Made by a program: the position numbers and the translations under genes. The notes beneath the pieces are model-generated. The model was not told where the DNA came from. It worked only from the letters and a program-made list of their open reading frames with translations, and did not search any database. Of a stretch of DNA of 64,000 nt, positions 1 through 8,331 are shown piece by piece. Numbering within the stretch: position 1 is the stretch's first letter; each line of letters opens with the position of its first letter. Origin of the DNA: Permianibacter sp046297695 (GTDB lineage Bacteria; Pseudomonadota; Gammaproteobacteria; Enterobacterales; Permianibacteraceae); assembly GCA_046297695.1 (NCBI GenBank), contig JBKBHF010000009.1, positions 32,651-96,650 on the forward strand, read 5' to 3'.

Positions 1-1634
1 GGGGCGCCGAATCCGAATGGCTCGGTGACAAACGCTACAGCGGCAACCGCCAATTGGAAAATCCCTTGGCGGCGGTGCAAATGGGCCTGATCTACGTGAA
101 CCCGGAAGGTCCAAACGGCAACCCGGATCCGGTGGCATCCGGCCGCGATGTCCGCGAAACCTTTGCCCGAATGGCGATGAATGATGAAGAAACCGTCGCG
201 CTGATCGCCGGCGGCCATACCTTCGGCAAAGCGCACGGCGCCGGTGATCCGAAACTGGTAGGCCCGGAACCGGAAGCTGCCCCGCTCGAAGCGATGGGGC
301 TCGGCTGGCTCAATCAATTCGGCAGTGGCAAGGGCGTGCACACCACCACCAGCGGTATCGAAGGCGCGTGGAAACCGAATCCGACCAAATGGGACAACGG
401 CTATTTCGCCATGCTGTTCGGCTACGAGTGGGAACTGATCAAGAGCCCGGCCGGCGCACATCAATGGGTGGCAAAAAACTGCAAACCGGAACACCTGATC
501 CCGGACGCGCATGATCCGAGCAAGAAGCATCCACCGATGATGACAACTGCCGATCTGTCGCTGCGCTTCGATCCGGCTTACGAAAAAATCTCGCGCCGGT
601 TCCACCAGGACCCGCAAGCCTTTGCCGATGCCTTTGCCCGTGCCTGGTTCAAACTCACCCATCGCGACATGGGGCCGCGCTCACGCTACCTGGGTCCGGA
701 AGTGCCGGCCGAAGAACTGATCTGGCAAGACCCGGTGCCGGCCGTGGATCACGAATTGGTCAACGCGGAGGACATCGCCGCACTGAAGGCGAAAGTACTG
801 GCATCCGGCCTGAACCCGACGCAACTGATCGCGACCGCGTGGGCCTCGGCCTCGACTTTCCGTGGTTCCGACAAGCGCGGCGGCGCCAATGGTGCCCGCA
901 TCCGCCTGGCACCGCAAAAAGACTGGCCGGTGAACCAGCCGGCAGAACTGGCAAAAGTGTTGCAGCAACTGGAGCAGATCAAGGAAGCGTTCAACAGCAG
1001 CCAGTCGGGCAAGAAAAAGATCTCGCTGGCGGATCTGATCGTGCTGGCTGGTGCGGCCGCCGTGGAAGACGCCGCGCGCAAAGCCGGCATCACGGTCACG
1101 GTGCCGTTTTCGCCGGGCCGTACTGATGCCACGCAAGCGCAAACCGATGTCGAATCGTTTGCCGTGCTGGAGCCGGTGGCTGACGGTTTCCGCAATTACC
1201 AGCGCGACGACAACAAGGCGCCGGCGGAACAACTGCTGCTCGACAAGGCACAACTGCTGACGCTGACGGCGCCGGAAATGACAGTACTGATCGGTGGTCT
1301 GCGCGCGCTCCATGTCACGGTCGGAGCCAGCAAGCACGGCATCCTGACTCACACGCCGGGCGTGCTGAGCAATGACTTCTTCGTCAACCTGCTCGACATG
1401 GCAACCGAGTGGAAGCCGTCGGCAACGGCTGGCATTTATGACGGACGCGACCGCGCCAGCGGCCAGCTGAAATGGACCGGCACCCGTGCCGATCTGGTGT
1501 TCGGCTCGAACTCGGAACTGCGGGCACTGGCCGAGGTGTATGCCAGCGACGATGCCAAGGAAAAGTTTGTCCATGACTTCGTCGCGGCATGGCACAAGGT
1601 GATGAATCTGGATCGCTTCGATCTGGCTCGCTGA
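1..1634 (+). CDS. katG: Catalase-peroxidase KatG, 5' end cut by window edge
   Basis: Bifunctional heme catalase/peroxidase that removes hydrogen peroxide. The reading frame is open from base 3 to the TGA at 1632-1634, so the N-terminal part lies outside the window. Visible family hallmarks are the LIYVNPEGP segment with the Tyr of the Met-Tyr-Trp adduct, the RMAMND segment with the adduct Met, and the proximal-heme-ligand motif GGHTFGK. The degenerate C-terminal peroxidase-like domain typical of KatG follows and is complete. The distal His/Trp/Arg residues are off-window. A strong hairpin terminator follows. Identity is very secure; only the start is unknown. Confidence 0.97.
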   Translation, partial: GAESEWLGDKRYSGNRQLENPLAAVQMGLIYVNPEGPNGNPDPVASGRDVRETFARMAMNDEETVALIAGGHTFGKAHGAGDPKLVGPEPEAAPLEAMGLGWLNQFGSGKGVHTTTSGIEGAWKPNPTKWDNGYFAMLFGYEWELIKSPAGAHQWVAKNCKPEHLIPDAHDPSKKHPPMMTTADLSLRFDPAYEKISRRFHQDPQAFADAFARAWFKLTHRDMGPRSRYLGPEVPAEELIWQDPVPAVDHELVNAEDIAALKAKVLASGLNPTQLIATAWASASTFRGSDKRGGANGARIRLAPQKDWPVNQPAELAKVLQQLEQIKEAFNSSQSGKKKISLADLIVLAGAAAVEDAARKAGITVTVPFSPGRTDATQAQTDVESFAVLEPVADGFRNYQRDDNKAPAEQLLLDKAQLLTLTAPEMTVLIGGLRALHVTVGASKHGILTHTPGVLSNDFFVNLLDMATEWKPSATAGIYDGRDRASGQLKWTGTRADLVFGSNSELRALAEVYASDDAKEKFVHDFVAAWHKVMNLDRFDLAR

Positions 1635-1700
1635 ATGAGCTGGCCAGCCCAAACTGTCAACAACAGCAGCAAGCCGTGGCGATCGGCCACGACACCGAAA

Positions 1701-1728
1701 AGCGACCCCAGAGCGGGGTCGCTTTTTG
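1701..1728. terminator. Rho-independent terminator between katG and the redox operon
   Basis: A perfect 9-bp stem (1701-1709 with 1715-1723) and a 5-base loop are followed by a T run on the plus strand. A short A run lies on the left, so it could act in both directions for the convergent katG and the minus-strand lipoprotein gene. Confidence 0.9.
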
Positions 1729-1732
1729 TTGC

Positions 1733-2290
1733 TTACAGCGCCAGCCGAATGACGACTGCGCCCATCACCTCGCCTTTCTTGAAATCCTTGCGTGGCGAGT
1801 CCTTGTGCTCGTTGTGGCACTGGACACAGGCCTCGGCAACCGCCTTGTCCGGATAGACCGCGGTGAAATAGCGTTTCCCGCCCAGTTCTTCTTCAGTGTA
1901 GTAAGGCTGCGAGGGGTTCTGAATCAAAGCCTGCATGCCGTTGCGTTCACCGTCGGTGCGCGGCAGGTTCTTCTTGTTGATCGCCCATTCCGAGATCAGA
2001 GCATAAGACATGCCGAGATCTTTCTCGTTGACCAATTCGGCGCCCATCCGGAACATCTGCGCCGGCAGCACCAGCGCCTTGTCTTCACGCCAGTGCTCAC
2101 TGGCCTTGATCACTTTCTCATCCAGCGTCAGACGGTTGACCACTTGCTGCGTGTACACCGTCCGGTCGGCTTCCAGAATCGTGTGTATGGTATCGGTCAT
2201 TCGCTGCGGGCTGATCCCCTGCGGCTCCGGCGGCTTGCCGCAACCAGCGAGCAGTATCACCAACAACGACCATCCCCATTTGCTTTTCAT
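1733..2290 (-). CDS. Mono-heme c-type lipoprotein, DUF3365 / Tll0287-like
   Basis: Predicted 185-residue periplasm-facing lipoprotein. A short signal peptide ends in the lipobox LLAG-C17, and one CxxCH heme c motif lies near the C-terminus (C155, C158, H159). The overall pattern, with a GKRYFTAVYPDKAV segment before the heme site and MGAVVIRL at the end, fits the DUF3365 (Tll0287-like) heme-binding family. The start at 2290 is preceded by AGGAG at good spacing; longer upstream starts lack this. It is the last gene of a minus-strand operon, 49 bp after the 11-heme cytochrome, so it may accept electrons from that protein. The partner assignment is inference. Confidence 0.8.
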   Translation of the reverse strand: MKSKWGWSLLVILLAGCGKPPEPQGISPQRMTDTIHTILEADRTVYTQQVVNRLTLDEKVIKASEHWREDKALVLPAQMFRMGAELVNEKDLGMSYALISEWAINKKNLPRTDGERNGMQALIQNPSQPYYTEEELGGKRYFTAVYPDKAVAEACVQCHNEHKDSPRKDFKKGEVMGAVVIRLAL

Positions 2291-2339
2291 GTTTGCTCCT
2301 TCGTCATGCCGGTTATCAACACGCGCCGCGATCAGCGCC

Positions 2340-3668
2340 CTACTGCTGCCTTTGTTCCGCTGCTGGCGTGATGGCCGGTGCAGCGTTTCGCCCGGCCTGC
2401 TGACGCAGCCACTCCATGCTGTCATGCCGGCCGGATGCCCGGCCGGTGAAATTGCGTTCAATCAGGGCCCGATCTGCCAACGCCGACAACGCAAATTCAA
2501 GGCCGTGGCAACGCATGCAAACCTGCTTCAACATTTTGTCGTTCGGTCGCAAGTTGGCGCTCTGGTTGTGCTGCACCCATTGCGAGGAATTATCCGGATG
2601 TGGTTCGCGTGGCATGTGACAGCCGGCGCAACTGACACCGGTAGCGGGATCCTGCTGCCAGCGCTGACCATGCGCCGACTGTTGCCAATTATTGCTGTGT
2701 TCATCGGCATGGCAGCCGAGACAGCTCTCCGCCGCTGCCGTTACCGTGTCATACCGGTGTGGCGCATGACAGCTGTTGCAGGTCAGGGCGCTGTCAGCGG
2801 CATCGGCATGCATCGGCAGTTTCGCTTCGGCCACCGTCATGGGCGCCAAACCGGCGGCAAGCCGCATGCCGTGATGCCCCTTCTGCAGCGCCTGCCATTC
2901 ATCCTCGTGGCAGTCAGCACATACCGTCATCGGCACGTCGTCCGGATTGTCGCTGCGGTGACAATCGCTGCAGTTCGCATGGCCTTTGGCATGTGCCGAT
3001 TGCGTCCAGGCCTGTTCGGCGTTTTCAATCGCCGGCAGATCGTCGGGCTGCGACCACAGCGACGACCAGTCCGCAGTCAATGCCGGTGCGATGGCGACAT
3101 GACGTGGTCGCTTTTGCGGGTGTTCGAGCAGCGCCGGCTCATGCAGGTGCGCGCTAAGGAATGCCTCGTACAGCGTGCTGTTGTCGTGATAGTTGTGGCA
3201 ACCGGAGTTGGTGCAGCTGTCACCGGCAACCGCTTGGTGACTGGGCCGCATGCTGGCGATATCGCCATGACAGGCCATGCAGAAATCTTTCGGCTGGGTG
3301 ACCTGCATGGCCAGCGTCTGCTCGGGCACATGCTCGCGATGGCAACTGAGGCAACGCGAGGCATCGAGCACCTGCAATTCGCTGGCGTTGCGCGGATCGG
3401 CAAATTTTTTCGGACCGTGGGCATCACCAATGGCTTTCATGTCGGCCTGATGACAGCCGAGACAGCGTTGCTCGATGGCGGCATTGCCCGAGAACGCGTC
3501 GTCATGACAACTGGCGCAGGCAAGCTCCAGTTGATGATGGGCGTAGCTGAGCGTGCCGGGCTGAAACACGCGCTGATCGTCGCCGAGCAACTGCCAGGCC
3601 AGTACGGCGCCGCCGGCCAGCGTTGCCAGAGAAAAAAGCACAACGGAGAGAAATCGCATCGGCGGCAT
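2340..3668 (-). CDS. Undecaheme c-type cytochrome, membrane-anchored
   Basis: A 442-residue protein with an N-terminal hydrophobic signal/anchor (about residues 6-28). It has ten CxxCH motifs plus one CX4CH (C152, C157, H158), giving eleven predicted hemes. The other motifs start at residues 51, 69, 106, 130, 233, 250, 297, 316, 347 and 384. Many extra His residues could serve as distal ligands. It should sit on the periplasmic face and carry electrons away from the membrane. The ATG at 3668 overlaps the upstream TGA by one base (TGATG), implying translational coupling; a second ATG at 3659 is possible. I do not recognise a characterised family. Context points to electron transfer with the flavoprotein upstream. 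Confidence 0.88.
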   Translation of the reverse strand: MPPMRFLSVVLFSLATLAGGAVLAWQLLGDDQRVFQPGTLSYAHHQLELACASCHDDAFSGNAAIEQRCLGCHQADMKAIGDAHGPKKFADPRNASELQVLDASRCLSCHREHVPEQTLAMQVTQPKDFCMACHGDIASMRPSHQAVAGDSCTNSGCHNYHDNSTLYEAFLSAHLHEPALLEHPQKRPRHVAIAPALTADWSSLWSQPDDLPAIENAEQAWTQSAHAKGHANCSDCHRSDNPDDVPMTVCADCHEDEWQALQKGHHGMRLAAGLAPMTVAEAKLPMHADAADSALTCNSCHAPHRYDTVTAAAESCLGCHADEHSNNWQQSAHGQRWQQDPATGVSCAGCHMPREPHPDNSSQWVQHNQSANLRPNDKMLKQVCMRCHGLEFALSALADRALIERNFTGRASGRHDSMEWLRQQAGRNAAPAITPAAEQRQQ

Positions 3669-5686
3669 CAGTAGTAGTAGGTTTTGATGATGTGAAACAG
3701 CAGCAACGCCGGCACCGGCAGCAAGGCAAACCAGTGCAGCGCACGCAGACCGGTCGCCGCCCGCCGCTGCCACGGCGACTGGGCAGCCTGCAACCAGGCG
3801 GCACCGGCCAAGGCGCCGGTGATCGCAACGAGCAGCAGCGTCAGTAGCAACCAGCGATTGAGGCCGTAACCGATGCGGCCGCCGGTGTGCACCAACCACA
3901 GCAGCAGCGCCGCGGCCGCCGTCAACGCATGCGTGCCGAGCCGTGCCCGCTGCGCCCGTTCGTGCAGTCGCTGTACACGTCGCCAATAACCCCAGGCAAA
4001 ACTGAGCAAGGCCACCAGCAGCAAGACATAGCCGGTGATTTGTCGTGCGATGGGGTCCCGCCACAACCAATCGATTTGCCGATAGCTTGAGGCCCAGCTG
4101 TCAGCAAGCGGGGTTTGCCAACTGAGCAACAACACGACACACAGCAGCAGCACCGATGCCAGCGCAACGGCCGTCATCCGCACGTTGTACGTGGAGGCCT
4201 TGCCGCCCAGCACCTGCTCGATCCGGCCGGCGCAGGAACCGCAGTGCTGGCTGGCGCCGGTGCTGGCGATGATGCGAGCGCGGGTCAATCCTTGCTGCTG
4301 CAAATCGAGCAGCCGACCGCGGCTGACATTGGCACAGAAGCAGATGATTTGTTGCTGCGCGTTGCTGGTGGTTTCCGGCAATTGCCCCGACTGGACAAAC
4401 GCCGCCACGGCATCGGGTGTCAACAGGCGCTGCTCGGCCACTGCCGAGGTGAACGCAGAAATGTCGGTGTTGGCGCGGTCATAAAGAATGGCGCCGACCA
4501 CCCGCTGCTCGATCAGAAAAATACGCCGATAAGCGCGCTCCGGTCCGCTGTATGCGCAGACGCGCTGATCGACCGCGCGGGTATTGCCGATGCTGACGAT
4601 CGTGCGCTCGGCCAGTTTCAGCTGAAACACGTTGCCGATCGCTGCCGGCACCGGCGGCTCGCCGGCCAGCAGCGCACTCAGGTGTTCGGCATGGGTGAGA
4701 CAGGGCGCGAGGCTGCCGAACGTTTGCCCATCCTGCTCGCAGCATTCGCCAATGGCGTAGATGTGTTCATCGCTGCTGCGAAAATTGGCATCGACCACCA
4801 CGCCGCGATCGACCGTCAAACCGGCGGCCGCAGCCAGGCGGGCCTCGGGCTCGACGCCGGTTGCTGAAATCACCAGATCGGCACGCAGTGCAGTGCCATC
4901 GTCCAGCGTCAGGGTCAGCATCGATGGCTGGCAATCGAGCGCCGCGATCTTGCGCTCACACAGCACGGTGACGCCCTGCGCCTGCAATTGCTCGGCGACA
5001 CGCATCGCCGCTTCCTGATCCAGTTGCCGCGGCAGCAGATGCGGAAACCGCTCCAGCACCGTTACCTGCGGGCAACGTGACTGCATGGCACGGGCCGCTT
5101 CGATACCGAGCAAACCACCGCCAACCACCACGACGTGGCGCGGCATCAACTCGGTGAGTACCTGCAAATCATCAAGGCTGCGAAAATCGCGCAGACGCGG
5201 ATGCTCGACATCCAGCGGCGGCAGCCGTCGCGAGCGCGCGCCGGTGGCAAGCACCAGCGTGTCGTAGCGGATCACGCGACCATCATGCAGCTGCACGGCG
5301 CGGGCCGTGCGGTCAATCGCAACGACGCGAGCGTCGTGCAGCACCTTGGGCGCCAGGTCGGACGCAGCCGGCGGAAACGCCGCCAGTCGCTGCAGCGGCC
5401 GGCCATCGGCCAGGGTCGAACTGATTTGGGCCCGATTGTACGGGACAAAGCGCTCGCCATTGAGCATCAGCACATCGCGCGTCGGTGCCCGCCGCGACAA
5501 CAACCGGACCAGGGCTTGGGCACTGGGGCCGGCGCCGACCACCAGCACGCTGGCGGCGGTAGTCGCAGCCAGCACGGTAGCGGCCGGCACCGGCTGCAAG
5601 GCTTTCAGCTCGTCCGCCAGCGACTGCCACGCGACTTTTTCTGGAGGTAGCTTCGGCATCGCCCGCACTGCACTCAAGTCGGCCAT
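3668..5686 (-). CDS. NirB-like FAD/NAD(P)H oxidoreductase - BFD [2Fe-2S] - di-heme b membrane fusion
   Basis: A 672-residue fusion. Residues 45-410 form a two-dinucleotide-fold oxidoreductase: VLVVGAGPSA (about 47-56) for FAD, HVVVVGGGLLGIEAA (184-198) for NAD(P)H, and the IYAIGE FAD motif near 309. Residues 447-490 are a BFD-like [2Fe-2S] domain with C449, C451, C482 and C485. Residues 502-666 carry about five transmembrane helices. His586/His600 and His651/His665 form two pairs spaced 14 residues apart, as in proteins that bind two b hemes across a membrane. Inferred role: moving electrons from cytoplasmic NAD(P)H through FAD, Fe-S and heme b to the periplasmic multiheme cytochrome encoded next. 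The ATG at 5686 has a GAGGGG ribosome site. NirB itself lacks this membrane tail. Confidence 0.85.
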   Translation of the reverse strand: MADLSAVRAMPKLPPEKVAWQSLADELKALQPVPAATVLAATTAASVLVVGAGPSAQALVRLLSRRAPTRDVLMLNGERFVPYNRAQISSTLADGRPLQRLAAFPPAASDLAPKVLHDARVVAIDRTARAVQLHDGRVIRYDTLVLATGARSRRLPPLDVEHPRLRDFRSLDDLQVLTELMPRHVVVVGGGLLGIEAARAMQSRCPQVTVLERFPHLLPRQLDQEAAMRVAEQLQAQGVTVLCERKIAALDCQPSMLTLTLDDGTALRADLVISATGVEPEARLAAAAGLTVDRGVVVDANFRSSDEHIYAIGECCEQDGQTFGSLAPCLTHAEHLSALLAGEPPVPAAIGNVFQLKLAERTIVSIGNTRAVDQRVCAYSGPERAYRRIFLIEQRVVGAILYDRANTDISAFTSAVAEQRLLTPDAVAAFVQSGQLPETTSNAQQQIICFCANVSRGRLLDLQQQGLTRARIIASTGASQHCGSCAGRIEQVLGGKASTYNVRMTAVALASVLLLCVVLLLSWQTPLADSWASSYRQIDWLWRDPIARQITGYVLLLVALLSFAWGYWRRVQRLHERAQRARLGTHALTAAAALLLWLVHTGGRIGYGLNRWLLLTLLLVAITGALAGAAWLQAAQSPWQRRAATGLRALHWFALLPVPALLLFHIIKTYYY

Positions 5687-5754
5687 GTTCCCCTCACGGC
5701 GACAGCTTGTTATCCGATGACCCTGCGCGCCGGATGTGAACCCCTGCACGCTCG

Positions 5755-5795
5755 TACAAAGCGATACAAACTGGTACATGTGTTTTAATTATACT
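5755..5795. promoter_or_regulatory. Divergent promoter region with three 10-bp-spaced TACA repeats
   Basis: The 322-bp gap between the redox operon and the hemerythrin gene (5687-6008) holds TACAAA at 5755 and 5765 and TACATG at 5775, exactly one helical turn apart. Next to them lie overlapping -10-like boxes: TATAAT on the minus strand (5788-5793) and TATACT on the plus strand (5790-5795). The repeats would cover the -35 region of a rightward promoter and the start region of a leftward one. That layout suits a regulator that binds direct repeats. No regulator is identified. I see nothing else in the gap besides a probable 5' leader. Confidence 0.45.
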
Positions 5796-6008
5796 GGCAG
5801 CATTGCACCCTACTGACAAGACGGATTTCGGGTGCCCGCAGCAGGATGCCGCGCAAGGGGAATGACCGGGCTGCAGCGCGTCCGTGGAGGGAACAGACAC
5901 GCCACCAGCCACCGTTCCTCGTCTAACAACCCAATGGTCCAACGACCAAAAGGCCCAACAAGCAAAAGAAATTCGGCCGCACAAAGGCGGCCGCTCGAGG
6001 AGACAGCT

Positions 6009-6539
6009 GTGGCGCGATTATTTTCGCTGTTTGGGGAACGCAAACTGACCGAACCGGCAACACCGGAGAACCCGGTGCCGACACCGACTTTAGTAACGGC
6101 CAAGCCGGATGCCGGCATACCGTACGATGGTCAGCTGATTGCCATGCTGAAACAGGACCATGTCCAGCTGGTCAATCAATTCACGTCGCTGATGCCGCTG
6201 CTGCGCAACCACGACGTCCGCAACTTTCGCTCGCGGCTGCAAGCCTTCAAAACCGAGTTTCAGGGCCACATCATCAAGGAAAACGTCAAGTTCTACGTCT
6301 ACCTCGAGCAGTCGCTGGCAAAAGATGAAACCAATCTGGAACTGATCCGCGATTTTCGCCGTGAGATGAACTCGATCAGCCGGGCGGTCGTGCATTTCTG
6401 CAACCGTTACCTGGATGATCCGATGTCGTCGCTGACCATCCAGGAGTTTGCCCAGGAATCGAACGAGATCGCTGAAGCACTGCTGCGGCGCATCGAACGG
6501 GAAGAACGGGATTTGTACCCGCTTTATATGGCGAACTGA
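6009..6539 (+). CDS. Hemerythrin-like (HHE domain) protein
   Basis: A 176-residue protein whose residues about 40-172 form a four-helix HHE cation-binding (hemerythrin-like) domain. Candidate di-iron ligands are H51, H87, E91, H129 and the acidic EREERD stretch near 163-168. Such proteins bind di-iron and sense or carry oxygen or nitric oxide. A longer open frame extends to 5832, but GTG at 6009 has a clear GAGGAG site six bases upstream, and the region before it is low in coding character. It is divergent from the membrane redox operon, which suggests shared control, perhaps by nitrosative or redox stress (inference). The substrate is unknown. Confidence 0.8.
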   Translation: MARLFSLFGERKLTEPATPENPVPTPTLVTAKPDAGIPYDGQLIAMLKQDHVQLVNQFTSLMPLLRNHDVRNFRSRLQAFKTEFQGHIIKENVKFYVYLEQSLAKDETNLELIRDFRREMNSISRAVVHFCNRYLDDPMSSLTIQEFAQESNEIAEALLRRIEREERDLYPLYMAN

Positions 6540-6554
6540 ATCGAAGTTCCGCTC

Positions 6555-6590
6555 ATAAAAAAGCCAGCACACGTGCTGGCTTTTTTTATC
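6555..6590. terminator. Bidirectional Rho-independent terminator
   Basis: An A run, a GC-rich hairpin (6563-6569 with 6574-6580) and a T run lie between the convergent hemerythrin and YgiC-like genes. It can serve both. Confidence 0.9.
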
Positions 6591-6600
6591 CAGCACCCAC

Positions 6601-7755
6601 TCAATCCAGAATGATGTGCGGCAGGAACCGCGACAGATCCTGGGTGATGTGCGAGGCATCCTCGCGAATGCCAATGCCGCAGGCGACATCGCCCACCAGC
6701 CAGCTGCCGAGCACCGTGTAGTTGCCATCAAAACATGGCGCCGGATGCCAGGCCTGCCGAATGCACGGGTAATGGCCATATGGGCCATCGACCTGCAGAT
6801 AACGACCATCCGGCAAGTGCGCCTGGACATTGGCGCCTTCGCGCGAGAAAAACGGCTTGCGCACCCAACCACTCGGTAAAGTCGTGCTGGCATCATCAAA
6901 GTAAGCCGGCAGCAAATTGGGATGACCGGGATGACGCTGCCACAGCAAGGCCAGCGCCGCCTTGTTGCTCAAGACGAGTTTCCACGGCGGCTCGATGAAA
7001 CGGGTCTGCGATTGGCGCAGGTACGCCGCAAACGGTTCCTGCAACAGGTCTTCCCATGGGTACAGCTTGAACAGGGTCGCGATCGGCTCGCCTTCTTCAT
7101 CAACGAACTGGCCTTCGCTGTCGACACCAATCTGTTCAATCGGCAGGAATCGATTCGGGCAACGCGCCTGCGTCGCGATATCGCGCAGGTAGGCGACGGT
7201 GCCGCAATCTTCCTCGTTGTCACCAATCGCCGCAAAATGCACCGGCAGGCGTAAGGCGGCGCTGGCAAAGAACGCTTCGAGCCGATCCTGAATGGCGTTG
7301 AACTGATCTGCAGCCAGTGGAAGGGCACCAGCGCTTTGCATCTGCTCCAGCCATACCCACTGGAAGAACGCGCTTTCGTAGAGAGATGTCGGCGTGTCGT
7401 AATTGAGCTCGTACAGTTTGGCCGGGCCGTTACCGTCATAAGCCAGATCCAGTCGCGCATACATCGCCGGATCGCGCCGTTGCCAACTGTCGCGCAGCAC
7501 ATCCCAGTGCGCGGCCGGAATACCGAGCTGAATCAGCAAGGCTTCGTCACGGATGGCGTCATCCACCAGCGCCAGCGCCATCTGATGCAGCGCTTCGGTC
7601 GGCGCCTCCAGATCGTTTTCAATCTGCGCCAGCGTGAACTGGTAGTACGCCGTTTCATCCCAGTACGGCGCGCCATACATGGTGTGAAAACCAAAGCCGA
7701 GTTGTTCGGCCAATTGACGCCAACCCGGTCGCTCCTGGCTCGGGATCCGACGCAT
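6601..7755 (-). CDS. Glutathionylspermidine synthase-like ATP-grasp protein (YgiC/YjfC family)
   Basis: A 384-residue protein matching the C-terminal synthetase half of glutathionylspermidine synthase and its stand-alone YgiC/YjfC relatives. Recognisable segments are the aromatic-rich N-terminus (MYGAPYWDETAYYQF), YELNYDTPTSLYES, a KLYPWED block, FIEPPWKL..SNKA, and the ATP-grasp segment WVRKPFFSREGANV. It probably forms a peptide or amide bond using ATP, but the substrate is not known for this subfamily. It lies three bases after the DUF1190 lipoprotein in a three-gene operon. GGAG precedes the ATG. The E. coli yjfL-yjfM-yjfC grouping has the same arrangement. Confidence 0.88.
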   Translation of the reverse strand: MRRIPSQERPGWRQLAEQLGFGFHTMYGAPYWDETAYYQFTLAQIENDLEAPTEALHQMALALVDDAIRDEALLIQLGIPAAHWDVLRDSWQRRDPAMYARLDLAYDGNGPAKLYELNYDTPTSLYESAFFQWVWLEQMQSAGALPLAADQFNAIQDRLEAFFASAALRLPVHFAAIGDNEEDCGTVAYLRDIATQARCPNRFLPIEQIGVDSEGQFVDEEGEPIATLFKLYPWEDLLQEPFAAYLRQSQTRFIEPPWKLVLSNKAALALLWQRHPGHPNLLPAYFDDASTTLPSGWVRKPFFSREGANVQAHLPDGRYLQVDGPYGHYPCIRQAWHPAPCFDGNYTVLGSWLVGDVACGIGIREDASHITQDLSRFLPHIILD

Positions 7756-7758
7756 GGC

Positions 7759-8331
7759 TCAGCCTCCGGCGCGCGCCGCGGCGGCACGACCGAAGCCGCC
7801 ACGACTGACCACGCGCGCGGTGGGCTTGGCATGCAAGTACGACTCTTTGACTTCCACCGGCCCCGACAAACGACTCACTTTGTCATTGTCCGGTGTCCGC
7901 AACATGCCCTTGTCGTCGCGGGATTCGTACAACGGCTGGGCAACGCTGCGGTAATAGCTGCCACCGCCACCACCGGAACCACTCTCTTCTTCTTCATTCG
8001 GCGCCGGCCGCGGATCCTTGACCAGCACACCACGCATCAGGGGAATGAAATAGCGGCCGCTGGACTGACACTGCTGCGGACCAAAATCGGCCTCACAATC
8101 GCTTTCGCTGCGATAGCGTGGTGCCACCCGTTCGCTTTCGTACCCGGCTCGGGTAAAACGCGTCTCACACTCTTCCGTGGTCAACACCTGATCACGCTGA
8201 CACTCGGACACCGTGCGATAGACCAAGGCCCGTTCGCTGTTTTCACATGCGGCGAGCAGGAACGGTACCGTTCCCATCATCACCAGGCTGGCTTTGCGAC
8301 TGCGCTTCATGGGCTTGCCTGCCATCGTCAT
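7759..8331 (-). CDS. DUF1190 lipoprotein, YgiB/YjfM-like
   Basis: A 190-residue lipoprotein with a short signal peptide ending in LLAAC. Several Cys residues lie in an EC..RF/DCEADFGPQQC pattern, followed by a Gly/Ser-rich linker and a VVSRGGFG tail, all typical of DUF1190 (YgiB). Function is not established. ATG at 8331 overlaps the TGA of the upstream DUF350 gene (TGATG), so I use it. An internal ATG at 8310, just before the signal sequence, is also plausible. Placement between DUF350 and a YgiC-like synthetase is conserved and suggests one envelope-related function. Confidence 0.85.
   Translation of the reverse strand: MTMAGKPMKRSRKASLVMMGTVPFLLAACENSERALVYRTVSECQRDQVLTTEECETRFTRAGYESERVAPRYRSESDCEADFGPQQCQSSGRYFIPLMRGVLVKDPRPAPNEEEESGSGGGGGSYYRSVAQPLYESRDDKGMLRTPDNDKVSRLSGPVEVKESYLHAKPTARVVSRGGFGRAAAARAGG

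Noticed and set aside
681..1820. Long minus-strand open frame (379 codons) inside katG
   Set aside because: It lies wholly antisense to katG and the following terminator, has no family-like motifs, and its composition mirrors the GC-rich codon pattern of katG.
2010..3674. 554-codon plus-strand open frame
   Set aside because: Antisense shadow of the 11-heme cytochrome; the minus strand has eleven heme motifs and a ribosome-coupled start.
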